From: Parachlamydiales bacterium
Lineage (GTDB): Bacteria > Chlamydiota > Chlamydiia > Chlamydiales > JABDDJ01
Length of the DNA stretch: 64,000 nucleotides
Reading direction: 5' to 3'
Assembly (NCBI GenBank): GCA_041671045.1
Contig: JBAZCF010000001.1
Span: 310,001 to 374,000, forward strand
A program made the translations under genes and the position numbers. Under the pieces are notes generated by a model. It was given only the letters and a program-made list of their open reading frames with translations. It was not told the origin of the DNA and did not search any database. Each line of letters starts with the position of its first letter. The stretch's first letter is position 1. Of this stretch, positions 9,501-17,787 are shown piece by piece.

Positions 9501-9770
9501 CATATACAGCATGTTTTCGACACCATTGACCTGTTCTTCAATCGGCGTTGCGACGGTTTCTGCAATTGTTTTTGGATTGGTTCCAGGGAATTGAGCCTTT
9601 ACCACCACTGTGGGAGGGACGACTTCTGGGTATTCTGCAACGGGCAAAATGAAAATAGTCAACAAGCCGGAGAGGAAAATGATAAATGAAATGACCCCAG
9701 CGAAAATGGGACGGTCAATAAAAAAGCGAGAAATATTTAATGAAGAAGCTTCTGCCAAACCGTCTGTCAT
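6576..9770 (-). CDS. RND multidrug efflux transporter, HAE-1/AcrB-MexB type
   Basis: A 1064-residue inner-membrane pump with the classical layout: TM1 after FFIDRPIFAGVI, porter loop, TM2-6, the proton-relay segment GIVVDDAIVVVENVERN in TM4, the second porter loop, and TM8-12 ending in VFYVVLREIEKK. It exports hydrophobic or amphiphilic compounds using the proton gradient. The start codon overlaps the stop of the adaptor gene by four bases, indicating translational coupling. Nothing is missing relative to the family. The exported substrates cannot be read from sequence. Confidence 0.95.
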   Translation of the reverse strand: MTDGLAEASSLNISRFFIDRPIFAGVISFIIFLSGLLTIFILPVAEYPEVVPPTVVVKAQFPGTNPKTIAETVATPIEEQVNGVENMLYMFSQSSSDGLMTLTITFRLGMDPDLATQLVQNRVNQALPRLPEVTRQLGVSTVKSSPDLTMVVHLTSPNNRYDKLYLRNYALLNIRDRLNKIQGVGNVGLFGSGDYAMRIWLNPQKVAERGLIAQEVVDAIRRQNVQVSAGTIGGPPYADGVELQRSINVLGRLQNPEQFGDIVIKQENGVVTKLKDVAQVELAASEYALRSLLNNEDAVAIPIFQTPGSNAIEISNQVRSTMEELKQSFPEGLDYTIVYDPTIFVRDSIKAVIHTLLEALALVVLVVIIFLQTWRASIIPLLSIPVSIVGTFAIMYLFGFSINVLSLFGLVLAIGIVVDDAIVVVENVERNIENGLKPRAATIQAMNEVTSPIIAITLVLCAVFVPIAFISGLTGLFYRQFALTIAFSTVISAFNSLTLSPALAVLILQEKDAPPDGLSRFIDRIFGRFFDLFNKLFKGSSRLYSKGVIKAIRYNKAAFLIYILLLFGTYETFQLVPPGFVPTQDKQYLVSFAQLPEGATLDRTEKVIREMSEIALNEPGVESAVAFPGLSINGFINNPSSGIVFVSLKPFDERTSSQLSGPSITQKLQEKYSQIQDATVVIFPPPPVQGLGTVGGFKLEIEDRNDLGYNALDNTVREVLQQARQSPELMGMFSSFKNNAPQLFVDIDRTKAIQLGIDIQQIFDTLQIYLGSLYINDFNKFGRVYEVIVQADKEFRSKPDDILRLQIRNREGKMVPLGSILRIKDDVGPETAMRYNAFRSADINGNPAAGYSIGQAQEAITQILKNVLPSGMTFEWTELTYQQVLAGNTAVYVFPLCILLIYLVLSAKYESLFLPLVVILIVPLCILFAVAGILFSKGDINIFTQVAFFVLAALACKNAILIVEFARELEFHGKSTVEAAIEAARLRLRPILMTSFAFIMGVIPLVLSQGAGAEMRHIMGIAVFSGMLGVTFFGLLLTPVFYVVLREIEKKMTRTEKVHHHECE

Positions 9771-10897
9771 TTTGCTTTCGCTTCCATAGGTTTTACTATT
9801 TCACCGGCTTTGATGTGCTGCATCCCATTTACAACAACTCGATCTCCCTGTTTTACCCCTTGAAGTACAACACGTTGATTGAAGTATTCTTTTCCCAAGG
9901 TGACTTCCCGATAGATAGCTTTATTGTTCTTATCAACAATGAAAACGTATTTTTTATTTTGATCTGTACTGATGGATTGTTGAGGAATCAATAGAACTAC
10001 TTCATCTTCACTTTGGCCTAAGGCTACTGTGACAAACATGCCAGGTAATAACACCCCTTCTTTATTGCCCAATTTTGCGCGAGCTCGAATTGTTCCTGTA
10101 CTTACATCAAGCCGATTATCAAAGCTGTATATTGTACCGTTAAAAGAATCTTCCTTGTTCCCCATGATATAAAGTTTTACAGGGATTTCCCGCTCTAAAT
10201 TGCGATTCTGCGCCACACTCCTAACACTGTCCAAATATGTTTGTTCGTCCACTTCAAAATCTGCATAAATAGGATCATTTGCCACAATACGAGTCATTAA
10301 AGGAGCATTAACTCCAGGTTGAACTAAGTTTCCGACTGTCAGCTCCACACGTCCTGCACGGCCAGAAATCGGAGCTTGTACATAAGCGTGCTCTAGGTCC
10401 ACTTTGGCTTGTTTAAGATCAGCTTCAGCCGACTTAATAGAAGCTTCAGCCACTTTATTCGCATTAAACCTTTCGTCGTAAATACGCTGAGCGACAGCTT
10501 GTGTTTTGATCATATTTGCAGCGCGATCCATTTCAAGCTTGGCATATTCAGCATTTGCTTGTGCAGTAGCAATCCTAGCTTCGGCTCTAGCAACAGCCGC
10601 CTCATACGGCCGCGGGTCAATGACAAATAGCACATCCCCCGCCTTGACAAGCTCCCCATCCTCAAAATGTACTTCAGTGATTCTTCCACTTACTTGAGGA
10701 CGGATTTCTGCGATATCGACAGCTTCCAAGCGCCCAGAAAACTCGGACCACATGCGCACTTTTTGCTGTTGAATTGTTTTGACAGTAACTGTGGGAATGG
10801 CTTGTGCTGCTGCAGGCGGTGGGCTGCGATACAGATAATAAGCAACTCCGGCAGCAGCAAAAGCTAAAAAAATGAAAGACAAAACAAAACGTTTCAT
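9767..10897 (-). CDS. RND efflux periplasmic adaptor (MexA/AcrA family)
   Basis: The start is taken at MKRFVLSFIFLAF (about 10897), which begins a membrane-anchor or signal segment; the frame also stays open upstream to a TTG at 10984 with an implausible N-terminus. The mature protein has the two lipoyl halves (SGRLEAVDIAEIRPQVSGRI and YVQAPISGRAGRVE) around a long alanine-rich helical hairpin, then the beta-barrel and membrane-proximal domains. It bridges pump and outer-membrane channel. It is the first gene of the operon, with the terminator of the next operon about 150 bases upstream. Confidence 0.93.
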   Translation of the reverse strand: MKRFVLSFIFLAFAAAGVAYYLYRSPPPAAAQAIPTVTVKTIQQQKVRMWSEFSGRLEAVDIAEIRPQVSGRITEVHFEDGELVKAGDVLFVIDPRPYEAAVARAEARIATAQANAEYAKLEMDRAANMIKTQAVAQRIYDERFNANKVAEASIKSAEADLKQAKVDLEHAYVQAPISGRAGRVELTVGNLVQPGVNAPLMTRIVANDPIYADFEVDEQTYLDSVRSVAQNRNLEREIPVKLYIMGNKEDSFNGTIYSFDNRLDVSTGTIRARAKLGNKEGVLLPGMFVTVALGQSEDEVVLLIPQQSISTDQNKKYVFIVDKNNKAIYREVTLGKEYFNQRVVLQGVKQGDRVVVNGMQHIKAGEIVKPMEAKAK

Positions 10898-11046
10898 TAT
10901 TTTATTATCACGGTATTGTGGCACATTGTTAAATAAATAGTTTATACATAAATGGTTCACAAGAAGGAAGCAAGCAAAATTCAATTATGCGGTTGTCAAA
11001 AAAATGGACTAATGAAAATTCGGTAGCTGATAATCTTGATAAGACA

Positions 11047-11075
11047 GGTAATCAGGCCGTCTCGGCCTGATTACC
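11047..11075 (-). terminator. Hairpin terminator after the glycine-rich gene
   Basis: GGTAATCAGGCC and its exact reverse complement are separated by five bases. The hairpin lies 61 bases beyond the stop of the 11136 gene and before the efflux operon. No long T-run follows, so it may need cofactors or act as an mRNA end-protecting hairpin. Confidence 0.6.
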
Positions 11076-11135
11076 TTCTTGTTGTCCTCTCACTCAAGAG
11101 CTTCCAAAACCACCTCAATTATCATTTGTTCTTTT

Positions 11136-13646
11136 TTATGGTGTGATGACGATATTAATAGGTGAGCTTTCAACGCCTGCTGGATTAAATGCTGTAATGG
11201 CATAGCCATAAGAAACTCCTTTTTTCCTATTATGATCTTTATAAGTGTCTGTAGATGCATCTACTGTTGCGATTTTCTTTCCATTACGATAAATAAAATA
11301 GCCGATGACTTCGGGGGATGGACTAGGCGTCCATTTCAGTTGGTTATATAGTTCATATTGCATTAAGAATTCATTTTTCTTTTGCTTACCTAGAAGATTT
11401 GATGGCGGTTCCAAATCGCTTGGGTAGCCTAAAAAATTCAGTTGCACAAACGTAGGACTATAGGTAAGCGAATAATTTGGAGTTTTTCCGGTAAATGTAA
11501 CGAAATCAAAGGTACCTGTAATGTCAGACGAAGTGAGAACTATGTAAGTTCCAGGTTGTGCGTTTGGATCTAGATTGATCTCCAAAGTACCTGCTAACGA
11601 TGCAGGCCCGGTAACAGTAACAACGGAAGAGGTGCTGCTTGAATCAATTTCAATATGTACAAGACTCCCAAGTGTGCCGTTATTTAGATCTGCAGGATTT
11701 AGGACCAAACTACCAAGTGTGAGCATTCCTCCCGTGTCTGGAGAGATTATTCCGGAATTAACAAAAACACTTCCAGTCAAGATCCCACTTCCACTCAACG
11801 TACCTCTTTGCGAACTAAAGCCAATGTTTCTACAGACAAAAATGGATGCGTTATCGATCTGTCCATTCACTTTAAAATTCGCATTGCTGACCATGACGGT
11901 TCCTTGATAATTGGTTGTCCCATCATAAACAACAGTTCCATTTCCTCTGACAAAGACATTTGTTCCACTTGCGCCGAAAATGGTATCATCAGTAAATGCG
12001 ACTTGCTCGCCTAGTGTCAAGAGATCATCAGTATTTTGAGCCCTTAGTGTGAGTGAAGAACCTGTGCGAAGAAAAATACTATTTCCCAAGGCTGACCCAT
12101 CAGTGCCATCTGAGCCTTCAGGGCCGCCAGTTCCATGAGTTCCTGCTTGAGTTGTATTGTTTGTAGTGTTGAAAGCAGTTGGGATCCCCGGGAGAGCTTG
12201 TATAGTGAAATTCAAATTGCTATCCACAAAGATAGCGCCTCCGAGGCCGCTCCCTCCGCCTCCGCCGCCACCTCCAAAGCCAGATCCGAAGGTGTTGGCG
12301 CCACTTCCTCCAGATCCTCCACCGAGATTCCCTATATCCGATCCACCCGAGGCATTGCTGCCATTAGAGGGTCCACCTCCACCTCCACCACCTCCGCCAA
12401 GAGAATTGCCACCTTCAGCAGGTGTTATACCGGATTGATTGGCTCCTCCACCTCCGCCTCCACCGCCAACTCCGCCCGATCCACCCTGTACTGTATAACC
12501 AGTATCATAAGCACCGGTGCCGGCGCCACCACCCCCGCCACCGCCGTAGCCACCGCTCCCAGCTTGTCCGTCAACTTCATTTGTAGTAGACGTTGTGACG
12601 ACACCGCCTCCTCCGCCTCCGCCACCATCTCCTCCATTACCTCCGGAAGGTACAGCGCTACCTCCTGGTGCTATAGCACCTTGAGGCTGTGTTCCATTCG
12701 ACCCTGAGCTTCCGCCGCCACCACCTCCAGATAATGTAGCAGCTCCACCGCCGCCGCCTCCCGCATTGCTTCCGCCGCTATTACCTCCTCCACCGGAACC
12801 AGCGGTAATCGTGAGGCCATAACCATTTCCATCTAGTCCAAAATCCTGATCTGAACCTCCATTACCCAGATTCGTGAGTATGCCTATTGTGGCGCGAGAT
12901 CCCAGGCCTCCACCACCACCGCCGCCACCGCCTAATAAGTCATCAGTCGAAAGAGTGACATCTCCACCATTTCCACCAAAACCACCTCCTCCAGCCCCTC
13001 CAGTGCTTCCAATGGCAGTAATAGAGCCTCCATTTCCGCTAAAACCACCACCGCCGCCGCCCCCCTCATTGCCAGAAGAAGAGAGGCCTAAATAACTTCC
13101 ACCATTTCCACCCACAGCAGTGCAATTGTTTATTGATACATTCATCAAAGTGATAGAAGGGTTTGAACCATTTAAAAAGGATTGAGGGGCGTAAATGGCT
13201 CCTCCGGCGCCCATGCCGCCGCCGCCGCCCGAAATTCCGTCGCCACCATTGCCTCCTTTTGTAATTAGATTTTGAAAGATCATGTTTTGGATCGTCACAT
13301 TTCCTATAGGGATGAAAAATCCGCTATAAGCACCACTGTTACCGTCAATTGTGACTGTAGGAGTAGGGCCTGGGTTTCCAATTGTAATATTCACAGGGTT
13401 TGAGGAATTATTAATTATCGGAAGAATGCCATTGAGTTGAATTGTCATTGGGGAGTCAAATATAATCTCATAATCATCGGGTGTCGTGTTTAAATCCTGG
13501 TTCATTGAATTCAAGCAATATCTCAGATCGCCTACCTCACCAATGCCACCCGGATTATTATCTGAGCTAAGAGTAACATTGAGTATTGTTACGGCGTACA
13601 AAGAATGTGAAGTAAAAAGAAAAAGCCAATACGTGAACTTGAACAT
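11136..13646 (-). CDS. Secreted glycine-rich beta-helix protein with fibronectin-III-like tail
   Basis: The preferred start MFKFTYWLFLFTSHSLYAVT (13646) gives a clear signal peptide; a TTG at 13703 overlapping the upstream stop would add 19 residues and allow coupling. After a beta-rich opening, about 340 residues are dominated by runs of glycine (GGGGGG blocks broken by short Ser/Asn/Thr spacers). Then comes an autotransporter-passenger-like beta-helix (SGSGILTGSVFVNSGIISP and GSLVLNP segments). The tail carries a fibronectin-III-like domain (WTPSPSPEVIGYFIYRNG ... YAITAFNPAGVESSP). No C-terminal beta-barrel is present, so it is not a classical autotransporter. It is probably surface or secreted; its role is unknown. 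It forms a pair with the oxygenase-like gene upstream. Confidence 0.78.
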   Translation of the reverse strand: MFKFTYWLFLFTSHSLYAVTILNVTLSSDNNPGGIGEVGDLRYCLNSMNQDLNTTPDDYEIIFDSPMTIQLNGILPIINNSSNPVNITIGNPGPTPTVTIDGNSGAYSGFFIPIGNVTIQNMIFQNLITKGGNGGDGISGGGGGMGAGGAIYAPQSFLNGSNPSITLMNVSINNCTAVGGNGGSYLGLSSSGNEGGGGGGGFSGNGGSITAIGSTGGAGGGGFGGNGGDVTLSTDDLLGGGGGGGGGLGSRATIGILTNLGNGGSDQDFGLDGNGYGLTITAGSGGGGNSGGSNAGGGGGGAATLSGGGGGGSSGSNGTQPQGAIAPGGSAVPSGGNGGDGGGGGGGGVVTTSTTNEVDGQAGSGGYGGGGGGGAGTGAYDTGYTVQGGSGGVGGGGGGGGANQSGITPAEGGNSLGGGGGGGGGPSNGSNASGGSDIGNLGGGSGGSGANTFGSGFGGGGGGGGSGLGGAIFVDSNLNFTIQALPGIPTAFNTTNNTTQAGTHGTGGPEGSDGTDGSALGNSIFLRTGSSLTLRAQNTDDLLTLGEQVAFTDDTIFGASGTNVFVRGNGTVVYDGTTNYQGTVMVSNANFKVNGQIDNASIFVCRNIGFSSQRGTLSGSGILTGSVFVNSGIISPDTGGMLTLGSLVLNPADLNNGTLGSLVHIEIDSSSTSSVVTVTGPASLAGTLEINLDPNAQPGTYIVLTSSDITGTFDFVTFTGKTPNYSLTYSPTFVQLNFLGYPSDLEPPSNLLGKQKKNEFLMQYELYNQLKWTPSPSPEVIGYFIYRNGKKIATVDASTDTYKDHNRKKGVSYGYAITAFNPAGVESSPINIVITP

Positions 13647-13699
13647 GCAGAAACCTGTAATTATTTTTTTGACATCATATTGAGACAAAAAAGAATTCT

Positions 13700-14572
13700 T
13701 CAATATTTAAAGTTTGGAAGAAGAGAAAATTTATTTTTTTGAGGAGTGTAGTTTGGCCTCATAGCAAATGCTATAGTTGCATATCGAGTTTTGCCACTTT
13801 GGGCGACAATGTGAGGGGTTGGGTAGATGGAAAATTCTGTTAGAAGTGTTCCGGGAATGAGTAGGATAGAGTTTTGATTGTACCCTCGAGAAAATTCTCT
13901 TAGAGGGGAGAAAAATTCATCGGCCGTTAAGGAGGATTTATAAGGAGAAAGCAGAAGAGATTGGTTGTCAGTGCTATCCAGAAAAAGGGAAAACGCAGAG
14001 CCATCGTAATGTGGCTTTGATGCAGTGTAAGAGGGGAGATATTTGATTACCTTAAAAAGGGTAGGCGGATGACCATATTTTGAAGAGAAAATCGCTTCTA
14101 AACCTAACTCAGTTGCGGCTTCATCAAATAGATTTCCATATGAGTTTTGAATTTCGAAACAAACTTCAAAAAAATGAATAAATTCGGGAACCTTATTGAA
14201 TTCTGGGTAGTGACAGCAAATAAATTCATGAAAATGGGTCGAATAATAGAAGGAGATCTGGTTTCTTCCATCTCTTTGCGACTCATCGTAAAAACCAAAA
14301 AAATCCGTAGAGTAAAAATTTCTATCATTTGTGCGAATAAATCGTTCTTTAGCGCTGTATAATTTTTGTGCCCAAATAGGATTTGTTTGAAGAAATTCAA
14401 TGAGCTCATCAAAATATGCATAAAGAGAATCAAACGCTGTCGTTCCATGCGTCTTATCGCAAATTTCTAAATAACCTTTTCGCTTGAATTGTTCTTCCAA
14501 AGGTATTGCACAAGTAGATTGAAAAGCAAATAAGAGAAAAATACATAGAGATAAAGTCTTTTGAACAATCAT
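13700..14572 (-). CDS. Probable exported 2OG-Fe(II) oxygenase
   Basis: A 290-residue protein with a signal peptide (MIVQKTLSLCIFLLFAFQST, then CAIP). The C-terminal half has the iron triad layout of the isopenicillin-N-synthase-like superfamily: KPHYDGSAFSLFLD (H-x-D), NSILLIPGTLL, then YPTPHIVAQ (distal His) and a downstream arginine in TRYATIAFAMRP that could bind 2-oxoglutarate. The N-terminal half is helical. Its stop overlaps a possible TTG start of the glycine-rich gene. Modification of that partner is a guess from position only. An export signal on such an enzyme is unusual. Confidence 0.6.
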   Translation of the reverse strand: MIVQKTLSLCIFLLFAFQSTCAIPLEEQFKRKGYLEICDKTHGTTAFDSLYAYFDELIEFLQTNPIWAQKLYSAKERFIRTNDRNFYSTDFFGFYDESQRDGRNQISFYYSTHFHEFICCHYPEFNKVPEFIHFFEVCFEIQNSYGNLFDEAATELGLEAIFSSKYGHPPTLFKVIKYLPSYTASKPHYDGSAFSLFLDSTDNQSLLLSPYKSSLTADEFFSPLREFSRGYNQNSILLIPGTLLTEFSIYPTPHIVAQSGKTRYATIAFAMRPNYTPQKNKFSLLPNFKY

Positions 14573-14661
14573 ATAACCACCGTATTGTTAATTCTTCGAA
14601 TTTGTCAAATTTTAACCAATTTTAAGTATGCATAAGCTTTTACTTTCATACATTTTTCATT

Positions 14662-14859
14662 TTGAATAGGGTGTTCCTCTATGCCGACTCAAAATATCCT
14701 GCGGATGTTTCTTATTTGGTATCTGACCTTAAGTATAGTCAAGAATATGGCCTGAAGATTTGTGAAGTGCAGCATGGGGCTCTTTCTGCTATAGATGGCG
14801 ACCTATATATTAATGGAGAAGAGGGAAGTATTTCGCCGATGATCGCTGCTGTGTTCTAG
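14662..14859 (+). pseudogene. Short N-terminal gene fragment, family not recognised
   Basis: A 65-residue frame (TTG start) with a well-formed, protein-like sequence (SYLVSDLKYSQEYGLKICEV, GDLYINGEEGSISPM) that stops at 14859 where a larger protein would be expected to continue. An overlapping frame begins at ATG 14681. No recognisable continuation follows; the next 40 bases form an inverted repeat (TGTGAC...GTCACA). I read it as a truncated gene, but a true small protein is possible. Confidence 0.35.
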
Positions 14860-14947
14860 ATGTGACGCTGTTTCTCAGTAAGTCACGGCTGTCACATTTT
14901 TGTTCAATATGGCTTTGCTAGTGAAGGTTACAAAGGAAAAGATATCT

Positions 14948-15685
14948 ATGTTTAGACCGCTAACTGTGCTAGCATTAATTTTTCAGGTTTATTGTCTTCC
15001 ATTGTTTTCAGCAAACTACGAAATCAATGGCGATAAGGAGTTTATGCAAGTCCAAACATTTTCCAGAGAAGAAGTTCTTCCTCTTTTGCCTCTGCTTCAT
15101 GAGTGGTGTGCAAAACACCTTCTTGGATTTCCTTATTACTATGCCCCTCCAAAAGAGCAACTCATTCACCCCTTTGATACTGTCTACGTCAATGAAAAAG
15201 AAGCGCTTGTTGTCATTGCGAAACAGAGCAATAAAGTGATAGGGATTGCTTCTGGAGTATGTCTTGTTTCGTTTTACCTCGACTACAACGTGGGTAATGT
15301 TTTTTCTCCCGAATTGATTGAACAGTTCAAGGAAAAAGGCTTTCAGCCAAACGAGGTCTTGTATATTGGATATTTTCTCATGGCAGAAAGTCATAAAGAA
15401 AATGCGAGAGCTGTTTTAGAAATTTTTGATCAATTTATAGCAGCAGCTAAAAAATGGGGCAAAAAGCAAATTTGTTATATTCAAGTCCTTTGCGATGAAT
15501 TGCAAATGAAAGAATCCCCTGAGCCATATGGAACGATTATTCCAGGATTTAGACATTCGGGTGTTGTCATGCCCAACCTCTCATGGCCTACTCTCCAATC
15601 AGATGGCTCAATGCAAATGCAAAACCATGATGTGGCTTTTTATATTATGGATATCTCTACTAGGGAAGAAAACAGCCCGATCTAG
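14948..15685 (+). CDS. GNAT-like N-acetyltransferase domain protein
   Basis: Start set at ATG 14948 (MFRPLTVLALIFQVYCLPLF), which looks like a signal peptide ending near FSA. The body has a GNAT-like arrangement: TVYVNEKEALVVIAKQSNKVIGIASGV (central strands), EVLYIGYFLMAESHKENARAVLEIFDQF (the pyrophosphate-loop region and following helix), then KQICYIQVLCD. GNAT enzymes move an acyl group from acyl-CoA to an amine. An exported GNAT would be odd because acetyl-CoA is cytosolic; secretion into the host is one explanation. Ends next to a hairpin and an ssrA-like repeat. Confidence 0.5.
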   Translation: MFRPLTVLALIFQVYCLPLFSANYEINGDKEFMQVQTFSREEVLPLLPLLHEWCAKHLLGFPYYYAPPKEQLIHPFDTVYVNEKEALVVIAKQSNKVIGIASGVCLVSFYLDYNVGNVFSPELIEQFKEKGFQPNEVLYIGYFLMAESHKENARAVLEIFDQFIAAAKKWGKKQICYIQVLCDELQMKESPEPYGTIIPGFRHSGVVMPNLSWPTLQSDGSMQMQNHDVAFYIMDISTREENSPI

Positions 15686-15727
15686 TGACCGGGCCTGATT
15701 GGAGGTGGAGAGTCGCATTCTCTACCA
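15675..15727. repeat. Hairpin plus ssrA-3'-end-like repeat (copy b)
   Basis: A GCCCG...CGGGC hairpin (15675-15694) overlaps the end of the GNAT gene and is followed by TTGGAGGTGGAGAG, identical to the encoded 3' end of ssrA, then TCGCATTCTCTACC. The hairpin-then-core order mirrors that at ssrA itself (terminator, then 3' end), in the same orientation. Confidence 0.6.
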
Positions 15728-15756
15728 TTTCGTTTTTGCCTAATAATGAACCGTTT

Positions 15757-16449
15757 CTATTTTTTTACGGCTCCAGAGAGTGACTTGAGTAGTGTTTGCG
15801 CTGCTTCTGTAGACGATGCAGGATTTTGACCCGTGATTAAGTGACCATCAACAACGACAAAACTTTGCCAGTTCGGTCCTTTTTCAAATTTTCCGCCCAA
15901 ACGTTTTAGCTCATCTTCGACAAGGAATGGGACTACTTTTGTAAGATGCACTTCCTCTTCTTCAGCATTAGTGAAACCTGTCACGCGTTGACCTTTTACT
16001 AGGGGCTTTCCTTCAAATGTAACCCGATGGAGGACTCCTGGCGCATGACAAACAAGTGCAATAAATTTACTTGAGTTGTAGAAAGACTCTAAAAGTGCGA
16101 TGGATGTAGGACTTTCTGCAAGATCCCACATGGGGCCATGGCCGCCTGGATAGAACACCGTATCGAAATCTTCCGCACGTATGTCAGCCAATTTAACAGT
16201 ATTAGAAAATGCTTTTTTTGCTTCTTCATCTTTTTTAAAGCGTGTCATGGCAGGCGTTTGATTTTCTGGTAGATCACTCTTTGGATCTATTGGAGGTTGT
16301 CCTCCTTTAGGCGATGCTAAAGTAATGTTGGCCCCCGCGTCTCGAAAAACAAAATATGGCGCTGCGAATTCTTCCAACCAGAGGCCAGTCTTATGGCCTG
16401 TATTGCCTAGTTGATCGTGGGAAGTTATCACCATCAGTATATCCATCAT
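15757..16449 (-). CDS. DJ-1/PfpI-family class I glutamine-amidotransferase-like protein
   Basis: A 230-residue protein opening MMDILMVITSHDQLGNTGHK and including TGLWLEEFAAPYFVFRDAG, DFDTVFYPGGHGPMWDL and the nucleophile elbow ALVCHAPGVL (catalytic Cys followed by His). This is the pattern of the Hsp31/HchA-like branch that detoxifies methylglyoxal as glyoxalase III or deglycase. Length and residues are intact. It lies beside VOC genes and remnants, which act on similar aldehydes, and near a DUF3309 remnant. Confidence 0.88.
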   Translation of the reverse strand: MMDILMVITSHDQLGNTGHKTGLWLEEFAAPYFVFRDAGANITLASPKGGQPPIDPKSDLPENQTPAMTRFKKDEEAKKAFSNTVKLADIRAEDFDTVFYPGGHGPMWDLAESPTSIALLESFYNSSKFIALVCHAPGVLHRVTFEGKPLVKGQRVTGFTNAEEEEVHLTKVVPFLVEDELKRLGGKFEKGPNWQSFVVVDGHLITGQNPASSTEAAQTLLKSLSGAVKK

Positions 16450-16527
16450 CTACCTCTGATTATTTTTTGGTTGATCAAAATTAAATGGCTTAGGATCAGC
16501 TGCGTTTCTTTTCTTATGTGGCGTAAG

Positions 16528-16684
16528 TTAAATCCTTCCTAACAGCAATAAGATAAGAATAATGATTAATAGTGTACCTAAGATACCGCTAGGGGTATAT
16601 CCTCATTTGGAGCTATGCTTCCATCGGGGCAATGCTTCAACGAGCAACAAAATCAAGGATAATGAGTAAAATCGTACTAAGCAT
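16528..16684 (-). pseudogene. DUF3309-type small membrane protein, broken
   Basis: From ATG 16684 the minus strand reads MLSTILLIILDFV, then in a shifted frame LLVEALPRWKHSSK, a TGA where the family has Trp, and GYTPSGILGTLLIIILILLL with LGRI before the stop. The family is a roughly 50-residue hydrophobic protein with a central PRW..HS..WGY.PSGG segment. One frameshift and one nonsense codon make this a pseudogene. Confidence 0.65.
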
Positions 16685-16706
16685 GTTTCTTCTTAGTTGT
16701 GTTAAT

Positions 16707-16865
16707 TTATTTACCATCCTTATTAAGAAAATATTTGTACATATAATTAAGCAATGCCCGACCCCCACTACTATATTTTTCAAACCGCCTTTTTAACCGC
16801 CTCTCAAGGTCTTTATCGTCTTCAATATCATATCCTTCAACTGGAAAAATAAACTTTTCATTCAT
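16707..16865 (-). CDS. Possible 52-residue charged protein
   Basis: A minus-strand frame from ATG 16865 to TAA 16707 encodes MNEKFIFPVEGYDIEDDKDL followed by a very basic ERRLKRRFEKY segment and an aromatic C-terminus. The composition is protein-like, but no family is recognised and there is no clear ribosome site. It is divergent from the 16941 gene, so it may share its promoter region. Confidence 0.3.
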   Translation of the reverse strand: MNEKFIFPVEGYDIEDDKDLERRLKRRFEKYSSGGRALLNYMYKYFLNKDGK

Positions 16866-16940
16866 TCACAAGAATGCTAAAGTATTTTGACTTCAAATAG
16901 AAACAGCTATTTTAGCACTAAATCCTCCAAGAATTAAACT

Positions 16941-17354
16941 ATGGCATCCCATTTTCGAAATAATTTACGCTTTGCTCTTCGTAAGGAAACTTCCGAAATA
17001 AGAGAACTATCTCCTCCAAATTTAATTGAGAAAATAGGGGACACACTCAGTTGGTTTGCTTACGATTTCAAAGAATTTTTCTTTAAAATGCTTTTTGATC
17101 CTCGCGTAGTCACAGTTTGGCTTACTGCATTTTTTATGATTCTCACTTCACTACTATTCTATCCAGTGAATACTTGGCATATTCTTTCAACAGTCTTCCA
17201 ATGGATTAATGACTATACCAATTGGGATCATGTTCGCTTTTGTTTGTGGCTTATCTCTGAAGTAACAATTTTTGGTATTGGGATCAGAGCATTTGGACGT
17301 TTCACAAATCAAAAACTATTGAAACACTATAATGATCAGAAGCTGGTTGTATAA
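16941..17354 (+). CDS. Two-TM hypothetical protein, first of a tandem pair
   Basis: A 137-residue protein with a basic N-terminus and two predicted membrane helices (VVTVWLTAFFMILTSLLFY; FCLWLISEVTIFGIGIRAF) followed by GRFTNQKLLKHYNDQKLVV. The next gene starts at its stop codon (ATAATGA) and has the same plan, including a GRFNNKTLIDLW tail, so the two are paralogues that probably form a membrane complex. I do not recognise the family. Confidence 0.6.
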   Translation: MASHFRNNLRFALRKETSEIRELSPPNLIEKIGDTLSWFAYDFKEFFFKMLFDPRVVTVWLTAFFMILTSLLFYPVNTWHILSTVFQWINDYTNWDHVRFCLWLISEVTIFGIGIRAFGRFTNQKLLKHYNDQKLVV

Positions 17355-17785
17355 TGAACAGCTTGTCTTGGAGAGAGGGAATCGTTTTTGCATTTGCAGG
17401 AAAATTACTTTCAGCTGAAGGCTACGATAATGCATATGAGAAAAGTTTTGTTGAAAAATTTGGATCACAAATACTAAGCCCTCTCCATCGAATTATAGAA
17501 CTGGTATCAAAAAACATTAAGCTGCCTTTAGCAATATGTCTTTTTACTATTTTGGCTGCTTTGATTATTGGATTGGCCTTCTATAGCATTCCTGTGTTTG
17601 TTATTTTTGGAAAACTATTTCCAGGCTGGTTACTAAGATTTTTTCTGTTCTTTTACGTTGAATTGAACTTGTTTGCAATAGGTTGTAGAGCCTTGGGGCG
17701 CTTCAACAATAAAACTTTGATAGATCTTTGGAAGAACGGTCGGTTGGTGGCTGTTATGCCAGGCGATTACGAAATAAGAAAGTAA
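17354..17785 (+). CDS. Two-TM hypothetical protein, second of a tandem pair
   Basis: A 143-residue protein with helices LPLAICLFTILAALIIGLAF and RFFLFFYVELNLFAIGCRAL, then GRFNNKTLIDLWKNGRLVAV. The C-terminal GRF.N..L motif and spacing match the preceding gene, with which it overlaps by one base. It is probably translated by reinitiation. No function can be assigned. Confidence 0.6.
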   Translation: MNSLSWREGIVFAFAGKLLSAEGYDNAYEKSFVEKFGSQILSPLHRIIELVSKNIKLPLAICLFTILAALIIGLAFYSIPVFVIFGKLFPGWLLRFFLFFYVELNLFAIGCRALGRFNNKTLIDLWKNGRLVAVMPGDYEIRK

Positions 17786-17787
17786 AT

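Noticed and set aside
12135..13095. Open frames on the plus strand opposite the glycine-rich gene, rich in Pro/Ser/Arg
   Set aside because: They are antisense images of GGN glycine codons (CCN proline in one frame) and have no independent start signals or family match.
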